Source: Littorina saxatilis (taxonomy: Eukaryota > Mollusca > Gastropoda > Littorinimorpha > Littorinidae). From it: a stretch of DNA of 64,000 nt. Below, piece after piece: positions 12,316-23,000 of this stretch (its first letter is position 1; each line of letters starts with the position of its first letter). Made by a program: the position numbers and the translations under genes. The DNA is taken from contig NC_090248.1 of assembly GCF_037325665.1 (NCBI RefSeq), positions 21,472,829-21,536,828 on the forward strand. The letters are read 5' to 3'. The notes under the pieces were generated by a model that was not told the DNA's origin, ran no database searches, and was given only the letters and a program-made list of their open reading frames with translations.

Positions 12316-12550
12316 TTACAGGGGTTCCGGACCCCCTTCCCCCCCCCCCGGCTGTCAAAAAAAATGATTTAATACTAACTTTAAAATAAATAATGAGTGG
12401 CTGCTGACACCAGTTGATCATGTTTAAAATCAAGGATAAGCCATAAATTGTTCATAAAATAGCTGAAACTCTTCAGCCTCAACCCCGGACCCCTGGTTGT
12501 AACCCCCCCCCCTCCCCCTCTCCCCCTCCGGCTTAACTGCTCCGCCCCTG
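12263..12550. mobile_element. hAT-like MITE with a 39-base G run
   Basis: The ends are CAGGGGCGGATTAG and the complement of CAGGGGCGGAGC (read as GCTCCGCCCCTG), the classic short hAT terminal motif. TTGCA flanks both sides directly. The 288 bp body holds an uninterrupted G run at 12276-12314 and several C runs towards the right end. It is non-coding. Confidence 0.6.
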
Positions 12551-12689
12551 TTGCAGGTTACAGCTGTGTCATAACTTGGTTTTCTGCGTAGCACTCTTTT
12601 AATGTATTTTCAATGACAATTGAAAACTGCTGCCATCAGAAAAGCGGGAGTGAATAATGTTGATGTCTTTATCAAGTAAGACTTACGCG

Positions 12690-12780
12690 CGTCTTACTCT
12701 ACCGGAAATTCGTCCTGTTTCTGAATCGGAGCTTCCGGTTGTTTCTTCATCTGTTTTCAGGAGGTAATAACCTGTGTTAT
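12690..12780 (+). promoter_or_regulatory. Possible RBM17 promoter (paired ETS-like sites)
   Basis: ACCGGAAATTCG and GAGCTTCCGGTT sit 31 bp apart in a slightly GC-richer island, 1.3 kb upstream of the RBM17 start codon. CCGGAA cores are common in housekeeping promoters. The start codon of RBM17 is directly preceded by an acceptor-like TTGCAG at 13995-14000, which suggests a 5' UTR intron and hence a promoter some way upstream. This is inference from motif and distance only. Confidence 0.25.
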
Positions 12781-13081
12781 TGTTTTATGTTTGACGCATA
12801 CTTGTGAATCGCAGCATATTCTGTAGTGTGCACAATTTTGACGAGTTTTCTTTCAAAATGATAGAGGTTTTCGTGTACGTGTGCACACATTATGTGCACG
12901 AAGTCAAGTTACTTGGCAACTTGCTCTGCTATCGTGGTGCCCTGAAAAGTAAAAGATAATACAATCAAAACTTGACGAAATGTAAAAACACTGTTTATTC
13001 TGTCTTTTGGGTCATTCTGTGACTTTAAAAAAAATGTGTTATCTGTTTCCTGTTTTCAGATGTTTGTTTATCATTTATGTC

Positions 13082-13161
13082 ACAACTCACATCCGTCGCG
13101 ATATAACCTTCGTGGTTGAAAACGACGTTAAACACCAAATAAAGAAAGAAAGAAAGAAACA
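13082..13161 (+). repeat. SINE family A, 3' tail only
   Basis: This fragment has TCGCGATATAACCTTCGTGG and CGACGTTAAACACCAAATAA followed by (GAAA)n. It is the last 70 bp of the SINE found complete at four other places in the window, so it is a strongly 5'-truncated copy. Confidence 0.75.
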
Positions 13162-13233
13162 ACTCACATGATATGTGTATTGAATTTGTAAATCACTAAA
13201 TCAAATGAGTCAGAAGTGCAACCATGCTTTTGG

Positions 13234-13414
13234 AATAGACCTTTTCGGTATCTGAGCAGCTCTCGCGAGACACGCTCTTTGTTATGTTTTGAACATCGCG
13301 AGAACTTCGAACCTTCGCTTGTGCAGCTCGCACGAGATCGCTGTACCGCATGCTTTGCTATGCTCTGAAGCTTGCGAGAGATTACGAGAGCTTGGAATAC
13401 CGATAGGGTCTATT
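13234..13414. mobile_element. Small MITE-like inverted repeat (AATAGACC ends)
   Basis: The left end AATAGACCTTTTCGGTAT is matched by the complement on the right (ATACCGATAGGGTCTATT). Inside, paired CTCTCGCGAG / CTTGCGAGAG and ACGAGAGCT / AGCTCTCGCG motifs make most of the 181 bp self-complementary. It is non-coding. No clear target duplication was found. Confidence 0.5.
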
Positions 13415-14011
13415 GGGATCCTAGTTTTTAGTTCCAAACACCCCAGTTTGTATAATTAGTTTTCGGAGTGGCTCAAGAACCGACAAGTCCGGTTCCGAAA
13501 CCTGCAGTCACCAGTAGCTCTTGAAATAGACCCTCCTATTTGTGCTCACATTGACAGTTAGGTCTACATTATAACTCAGTGTAGCGCTCCAGGCCATGGT
13601 ACGGGAAGTCTGGGGTTCAAATCACCATACTTTAACAAAACAATTTTTAACCAGCTTTATCTCCGACTTAGCATAGCATGTGAGATCAAAGATCGCAAGC
13701 TCATAAGTCATTGATTCCATTCCGAGTCAGTCATCACTGAATCAGTGAATGCAATTGGTAGTACAGTGAATCCTGTCAATAAAGACCATGCACCCAAGGG
13801 AACGACCAAAATAAGTCGTTATAGACAGAGGGTTGCTATGGAAAGGTGAATTGTATATAAAAAAAATTGTCAGGGAGCCTTTGTTGTGGTCATTTTTGGC
13901 AGGTGGTTGTTATTGAGAGGTGGTCACCAGGAAAGGTTCGACTATACGAGCAACATTTATGAGATTTATTCATTTAATTATTTTTGTTGTGAAAGTTGCA
14001 GAGTGAGCGCC

Positions 14012-17000
14012 ATGTCTTTGTATGATGGACTGGACATTGACAACAAGGAGACCACCAGCAGCACCAAAACTGTCCGTGAGTTCACGTCATTTTCATTATA
14101 CTTATAGTTTACACAATATTAATTACTTTTAAAATTACCTCAAACACCAGTAAGTGTAATACCTGCCAGGTCATTAAAACTCTTGCTTTAACGCAAGAAC
14201 TGAAACTTTGTGATAAAAAAAGAAGAACGAGATAGATTCTGCAGTAATTGTACTGCCCTCTTTCTCTCTGAACTGGTTGCAATGGCAGTAAACTTAATAA
14301 CTTTCCCAAGGGGAGGATGAGGCTCAAGTATGCAGTGAAACTAACACCTACACTGTTACCTGTGATGTGTGTGTTCATCTTACCTTACCTTTCCTTACCT
14401 TATCTGTTCTTTTCAGCTGGCTGGTCTCCAGGGTACAAGCTACTTCAGTCACAACTTCAGGCCAAGAAGGCGTTACTCGTTCAGAACAAGGTAATGTTCA
14501 GTCTCTACTGCATGCTTCAGAATATAATGTTCACAGAAATATATTAATAAACATTCAAATCTAACATCTGGAGAGGGTGCATCACTATATAATTGACCCC
14601 TTTGAAGACATCCTGTTGAAATTGACTGAGTCTTAAATTGGAGGTAAATTTACAGAGATTATGAACACAACATCCGAGAATGGAGGGTTTTGCAAAGGAG
14701 GAAGTCTTAAATTGGGGTGTCTGAAAGGGGGGTTCCTCTGTACTTTGTTGAGAATTGAGTGATGAGTACAGCATTTCAAATGATTAAAAGGGAACAGTGT
14801 CTCTTATGGTTTGAGGGCAGGTAGTTGTAATTATTTTTGGTAAATGTATACAAATGTAAAATTGGGATGAGGTTGCATGAGCAATAAACTTCTAATCTCT
14901 TATGTTACATCAGTAATATGTGTGTTAGTTGGGTATGCATTTACTTCCAGTAATCTATAAGTAGATATACAATTTACAAAGAGACATTCATCCACCAGTT
15001 TTCATAAAAGTAATTTGTCACCATATCCGAGAGAATTTACTGCTTTTGGAACGCATACATTGTATACTGGATATGGTCTTGGTATATTTTGCCTTAGTAA
15101 AACGTTTTCCCTGATCTGCAAAACAGAGACAACGACAGAGTGTTCTAGCGCCAGTGGTTGATCTGAAGAGTCGAACAGATGATGGGCCTCTCAGCTTCAA
15201 TCTTCAAACAGGAAAAGTAAGTAGGAACCATTTTTATTTTGCTGCACTGGAGCTTTGAATATATGGCCAGTTTTTATCGGGGGGGGGGGGGATTTGCTGG
15301 TTGGAAAGGGTATACGTTCGCCCGTATCATGGCATTGACAGCATAATGAAATTGAGTCTGTGATTACAGGTGGGTACACATTAAAGTTACATTGTCCGCC
15401 ATCAGAGGTGTTTCCTTTTGTTCACATAACAGTTCCATCTCACTATGTGGGCCAATTGATCAATCAATCAATCAATATGAGGCTTATATCGCGTGTATTC
15501 CGTGGGTACAGTTCTAAGCGCAGGGATTTTTTTTTTTTATTTTTTTTTTTATGCAATTTATATCGCGCACATATTCAAGGCGCAGGGATTTATTTATGCC
15601 GTGTGAGATGGAATTTTTTTACACAATACATCACGCATTCACATCGACCAGCAGATCGCAGCCATTTCGGCGCATATCCTACTTTTTCACGGCCTATTAT
15701 TCCAAGTCACACAGGTATTTTGGTGGACATTTTTATCTATGCCTATACAATTTTGCCAGGAAAGACCCTTTTGTCAATCGTGGGATCTTCAACGTGCACA
15801 CCCCAATGTAGTGTACACGAAGGGACGTCGGTTTTTCGTCTCATCCGAAAGACTAGCACTTGAACCCACCACCTAGGTTAGGAAAGGGGGGAAGAAAATT
15901 GCTAACGCCCTGACCCAGGGTTGAACTCGCAACCTCTCGCTTCCGAGCGCAAGTGCGTTACCACTCGGCCACCCAGTCCACCCAATTGTATCATGTGGGA
16001 AAACTCACAATTTCACGGTCTGTTTAGACGTTATGCCTTTTGTTGTTGGTGCTGCAAAGACAGGACTCGGTGAACACATCAAGGGTGTTGCCTATGACTA
16101 GCGCCACCTTTCAACAATCATTTCTATTGGCTTTGAAACAAGCCTGAAAGCGTAATGTTGTTTGAACATTGTTTCAACAACATGTGTTGATCACAAAGGG
16201 AAAGAAATCTATTGGGATCACTGAGGCTCTCAGTTGACAGTATCCAAGTAATCTTTTTTCTTGACCGCTGAATAAGCGCAAAAGTGTTTTTCAAAATGAC
16301 TGCGCTGTAAGTTGCCCTTGCTGAATTAAAACTTGCTGGCTTCAGCATCAAACGAAAAGAAAGGCTAGTTCATGGAATGTTATTATAGACAAAACAAAAC
16401 ATTTGCAAGTTTGTCTATGGTCTTTGTAGTGGACATACATACAAATAATAATGAGACCACAAAAAAAGGAAATTAACTGAGTAGGCACTGAATTTAATCT
16501 CTACATCAATATATTTGCTTTCTTTTTAGATTGAGAGAGCAGCCGCAGCTATGGGTATGAGTATGAGCCCGGCATCTCTTGGAATTTCTGCCCCTTTTAT
16601 CGCCTCTGAGGCCATTCCTTCCTTCACTGGCGTGGCAGATGAATACAACCCACTGGTGCCCAATGAATATGAAGAACTGGTGAAGAAAAAGAAAGAGAAG
16701 AAGGACGAGGAGAGACGAAAAGACAACGAGGAAAGGTATTGTTATAAGCCCTGTTTGACAGGTGCAATAGCCTAGTGGGATGGGCATCGGCCTTCAAGTT
16801 TAAAGGTGCAAGGTTCGAATCCTGGCTACATCTGTTGGGTTACGAATGGAGATTTCTTTTTATATCACAGGTCGAATTGTGTGCAGACCTGCTAGTGCCT
16901 TATCCCCCTTTTTGTGTACACACAAGCACAAGACCAAACATTCACAGACAAAAATCCTATGATCCCTGTCAGAGTTTGGTGGATTATAGTAGCATGATAA

Positions 17001-20000
17001 CACCCAGCATGAATCCTCTTGAAGAGGGAGAATGACTGCCTAAAATGGCTGTGAAAAAACAGGCAGAATCATAAAATCCCACTCGTGCCAAATAAAAACC
17101 CAGAGTACATGTAAAAGCTGTAGCCCATAAACGCAGAAGCGGTACTCAGTTTGTCAGGAAGTGTTGATGGTGATAACGATGATTGTCGTCCAGGAAAATA
17201 AAATAACATTTATATATTCGGGAAGATAAAAGTTAGATTTCAAAATGGAAGACAGGGTGGATTAAAAATAAGCACACCAGGGAACAAAGTAATGCACGTT
17301 ACAAATGGGGAAATCTTGTGCGTTTGATCTGATTGCTTTTGCCAGTTTTTGTGTGTGTGGATTTGATCATTTATTTTTAGAACATTTATAACTGTTGATT
17401 TTGTGTGTAGACGTCAGAAGCGAGGCCCAGGGGATGGAAAGGAACTTGACAGCATGCGAAAACGGAAAGAAGAAGAGGAGGAAGAGGAGATCGACAGAAG
17501 TAGAGGTATGACTATGAGTTTCTCCTTCAATACAGAGAGCGGGAGAGACCTGCTGCATCAGTGCTCCTTCTTTTTTAAGTCAAAAGGAAAGGGAAAGAGG
17601 GGGGGGGGGGGGGGGGGGGGGAGGGGGGTGGTGGTATTTGGAGGTCTTTAACAGAGATTTCATTGTAATAATTGAATAAGAAGTTGATAAATTGTCCTGG
17701 AATAGCTTGGTTTCACCTGTATTGCATATCGTTTTATGTTCTCAGTTGTGAAGGCTTTTTTTAATTGATTACAACTTACATGCCTTATTGACGGTTGTTA
17801 ACTTCTTACTACAGTGGTACCTGTGGTAAAGGCTCACCTTCGGGACCAGCCAAACGTCTTGCTACATTGCAAGTGGCCTGTATTATGACAGGTATGCTTT
17901 GGTCAAGATGATACATGTAGGGCCAAACCAAGGTCTCCTTTCATGGGAGATGTCCTGTAATTCGATGGGCCTCACCTAGCAGGTGCCACTGTAGTTTCAA
18001 ATGCCTGATCAGTGATATAAAGTCATTGTTTCTGGAGTGCTGCTTCGGATCATTTTTCAAGTACCTGCTCTATTTTAGTTTTTTTTTGTAGGAGTGTGCC
18101 TTGGATTCATTTATTAAATATTTACATTTCAGGGGGAGGAGGAGGAGCAGCAATTGCACCACCGCCATCTGTTTTGGAAGACACAGAAGTGAAAGGTGAG
18201 TACATGTAGCAGTTAACCTTTGAGTGATCGTGCATAAAACTTGAGAACACTCAAAACTTGCCACACTCACACATGCATGCGTATTAGTTCACATGATTGC
18301 AATTAATAGGAGCTGCTGCATACACACATACATATATGCAAACACACACACGCACACCATGCTCACATTCTTTGGAGCATTTGTATCGACAGATATATTT
18401 ACTCCAACGAAGAGTTGAACAATTGTTGAAATGTAAAGTAGACTTGTTGCAACAGTTTTTATTTTATTTAATTTTTTAAAATCTATTACATGTTGTTGGC
18501 AATGAAAGATTTTCAAAATAGTAGTTCTGTTTCTGTGCAATCTTGACTTCAACTGTTGATCCTCTTTCTGTTTTTTTGGTTTTTTTTTAGCATTTCCGTG
18601 CTAGTTTTGTCATGATGTCTCATTAAAGACTGTTTGTGTTTTCTACTGGTTTACTCCAAAATATATCACGTTGGATGGTTCTTCCTTGTACTCTACTCTG
18701 CTGCAAATGATTTTGTCGGAAGTTTGACAGTAAAATATTTGTGTCGCCAGGACATTTGGATGTATACATATTTTTAATTCAGGTCGAACTGACCTAGTGT
18801 CCTTCGAATCTGAGAACAACACTGTGAAGTTAATATTGTTTGTTCTGATTATTTATATGTTCTTTGCTGTACAATCTTCAGGTTCTGCCAGTGTGGACAA
18901 GCCAGAAGGGATGAATATGCTGTGAGTTATTGATCTTCTTTATAATACGGAGGTACAGTTGGGGGATGCAAAAATCAAGTTTTTTATGTTTTTAGTAACG
19001 TGTCGGGTAAACGTAAGAACAAAGTGATAAAACTATGATGCAGTTTCTTTTTTTCTTTCTTTTTCTTTTCATTCTTCCATTCATTTCCTGACTCCGACCG
19101 CATCTGTCTTTTCAGTCGCCACCACCCACAAACCCCCACACCCTGTTTGCGCTCAAATTTTATAGCAGTGTGGACATTATACTTAACAATTGGGGGCGGG
19201 GATGTAGCTCAGTCGGTAGCGCGCTGGATTTGTATCCAGTTGGCCGCTGTCAGCGTGAGTTCGTCCCCAGATTTATTTCTCAGAGTCAACTTTGTGTGCA
19301 GACTCTCCTCGGTGTCCGAACACCCCCGTGTGTACACGCAAGCATAAGACCAAGTGCGCAACGAAAAAGATCCTGTAATCCATGTCAGAGTTCGGTGGGT
19401 TATAGAAACACGAAAATACCCAGCATGCTTCCTCCGAAAACGGCGTATGGCTGCCTAAATGGCGGGGTAAAAAACGTTCATACACGTAAAATTCCACTCG
19501 TGCAAAAAAAACATTAGTGTACGTGGGAGTTTCAGCCCACGAACGCAGAAGAAGAAGAAGATACTTAACAATTTTGACAAATATAAAGAGTGAAATCCAG
19601 TTTTTAAGACCTCCAACACCCAGAGAATATCAGGTCTTGAAAGGACGGCTGAAGATGGAAGTCTTCTTCTTCTTGGCGTTCGCAGAGGTTACACGATCAG
19701 TCCAGCACTGGTGATAAATGTTGTCGTTTTCTCCAACTCCTGTCGACTGCCGTATAGTTTGGTCTGCAAGGGAGTTGGTGACGGCCACACTTCTTTTCGT
19801 TCCTCATCTAGTAAGGGACATCGCTGTAAGATGTGTTCCGCTGTTTGGTCTTCTTGACCGCAGGCACAGGTTGGTGATGGCGCCAGCTTGAACTTTCGGT
19901 TCATGTGAGCATTGAGCCTGTTGTGGCCAGTACGCAGCCTGATGAGGTTGAGAAGATGGAAGTCAATTTGTATCCATCATCAGCACAAATCTGGAAACTG

Positions 20001-23000
20001 GGCTTCTTAAAGGTGGAATTTAAAATGTGGGTCCTTCTGCATATGATGCACTAACATTAGGAAGTTAAAAACGAAAGTCCAGAGAAATTTAAAGAATGTC
20101 ACGCTGCAAATAAATTTCATTCTGTTGAACTATTTATTGATTTGTTTTTACAGGAATTCTGTGGCCACCAAAATCATGGCAAAATATGGCTACCGAGAGG
20201 GCCAAGGGTTGGGCAAGAGTGAGCAGGGAATGAGCACAGCATTGTACGTGGAGAAAACCAGCAAAAGAGGCGGCAAAATTATTCACGAAAAGGATCTGCC
20301 CAAGGGTTTGTGACATTGTCATTTTGTGTGTTGAGCAACAGAAGTTACATTGCATGTCTGTGTGCGTGTGGGTGTGTGTGTGTGTGAAGTCTGAAAAATG
20401 CATCTGGTTGTCTGCGTGCGTGCGTGTGTATTTGTTTGTGTGTGTGTGTGTGGTCCGATAATGCATCTGCACCCTTTAGGACATGCACCAATGAAAAAAA
20501 TTGAAAGTCTTGCTTTCGAGAGTCTTGTCTTTTGCGAGTTCAGTAGTTGATTGGTGCAATGGAATCCTCCATCAAAAAGCATGAATTCATCAGGTCCTAA
20601 AACTTTGTTTGTGTTAAAAGGGTAGATTTACACAGGCTATGAACAGAAAAGCAGAGACATGAAGATCTGAAAAGGGGGAAAGTCTTAAATTGTAGGGTCT
20701 TAAAAGGGTGTTTCAACTGTAGTTCTTGTCAACAAACATAAGTCATTTCTGCTCGTCTGTATTTCAATTTGCTGATGACTATTTTTTTCCAGTTTCCCTT
20801 ATTCCAGAATCACTTGCCTTCAAGGAGCCATCGTCCAACACAAATATCATGAAGAACCCATCCAAGGTCATCATGTTAACAGTGAGTTTCTAGTCAGGCT
20901 TTTTAGTCCTGCTGATAATGATTGAATTGTGTGTGTTAGGTATTAGACTGACGATTCATGTCCATTGACGTCAACTCTATCATCTTATGTACTGCCTGTT
21001 GTATTGTGTGTCTGAAGATTTTTGGCCATTGACATTAACTTTATCATCTTATGTACTGTCTGTTGTCTTGTGTGTGTTTGAGGTGGTAGTCTGAAGATTT
21101 TTGGCCAGATTTTATGTAGTGGTTACTTTTTAATCTGAGATTTGTTTTGTTTGTTGTTTTGGTGTGTCTGAGAGAGCTAAAGCTTTTCAATCAACATGAC
21201 ATTTGACATTTTGCATAGACTGTGATAACTTGGTACTGCTTTTGTCTTTGGTAGACCAAGCATGCATACTTTCCAGTGTTGTGACTGAATGTTTTATACC
21301 CCAAGGTGTTTTAGGTTGAATTTTTGGAAGTGGGGGAGGGGTTTTATGGTGGTGTGGGTGTCCATATTTTTGGGGAGTAAAGGAGAAAGTATTGGCGGGT
21401 GGCTGCCCGGTTTCAGTGATTTCATCAATTTGTGTTTGTATGTGCTCAGAACATGGTAGGGCCAGGCGAAGTGGATGAGGAATTGGAGCCCGAGACTGCT
21501 GAAGAGTGTACCAAGTACGGCAAGGTGACCAAAGTCGTCATATATGAGGTATGTTTTGACCAGTAAAGTTGTATGCAAACAACAAGAAATTTTGGAGAGG
21601 GATACACATTATGTGTGTGTTTGTGTGTGTGTGCAATTTCAATAATGATGAAATGAACGTTTGTTATGAAATTGCCAGTGAAGATTGTGTTTGAATACAA
21701 CATGACATTCAACTTCTGTACAAAAAACAGTTTTCACATAAAATTGAGAGAAAGCTCATGGTTAAAGGTAGACAATTTGTGCCTTTGACATTCATCAGGA
21801 AATGAAGACTTTGCTATGCATTCATCTGTAAAGATTTAGTTTGAGTGCAATAGGAAATTCATCTTGTGTCATTTTGGGAAAGTTTATGGTCTAAGGGAGA
21901 CAATTTATGCCCTTGGCATTCATTCAACTGTTTGTTTTCTGCTACATGTACATGATAAATCTGCCGTGTGCTGACAAAACCGAGTAAGTCCATTTTTTTC
22001 AAAAATGATATTTTTTGTTCATCAAAGAAGAAATCAATGCGCATCTTTTGTGTTAATTTCTACTTTTTAGAGTGCTTTGATAAGCAGATATGAACAAGTA
22101 AGTCTACAACCAACAAGAAATTCCTCCGAGGTAGGAAAAACACCCCCGTCCTTACCATTCTCACTGCCACCAACTGAGAAGGTTATTTCCCTTTGACCAT
22201 TAATATGTCCCTCTATAAGTCCTTGTAGAATCTTAATCCACCAATAACTCCCTAACCGTGTGTTTGACTGGTCCCAATTTTTGTAAGGACCGTCTCAGGA
22301 ATGTATAGAACCTGTTCACCAAGTTTGGTGACGATCGGTCCGTTCATTCTTGAGATCTATATGCGAACACAAACAAAAAAACAACAAAAATCGGTTTGCG
22401 CTGCGCGCTGAGAGCAGGTATTGAAATATCTCATCGACCAGATTTTGTCCGGGGTGTATCTGCCGCTTAGCCGGGTAGCAAGTAGAGCCGAATACCCGGC
22501 TTGAGTGGCGCACTGTACGCCGGCTTCGAACCATGGACCCGTCAAGGTCCCTTCCAGACTCGTGGAATGGGAACAGCACGAACATGATTCAGGGGCCATA
22601 ATGCCATTCCTGATCATATCATGTCGAGTCCCATACTTGTCGACGACGCCCTAGGTACCACATCACAAACAGAACTGTGCAATACACAGGTGTTTTCTAC
22701 AGACACACTCAAACACACACACACACAGAGAAGCCGTATATATATATCTATATCTATTGTATAAATATATAGAGATAGATGAGAGTGTATTTTTCGCGTG
22801 GCTATAAATTGATTCGACCTTTGCACTTTTACAGTGAGGATAATTTACGGGTCCAATTTACGTTCTGGACACTGCGGTGACCTTCTAAAAATAGTAACAG
22901 AACGCCGGGAATATCCGAAGATGCCCCTCATGCTATAGTGCACCATACGAAGGAAGGGAGGTAAACGCTGAAAACATGGAGAAGATAAGGAAGAGTTATG

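Noticed and set aside
15360-15863. A 167-codon plus-strand ORF
   Set aside because: It overlaps a reverse-oriented tRNA-derived SINE and has no similarity to a known protein.
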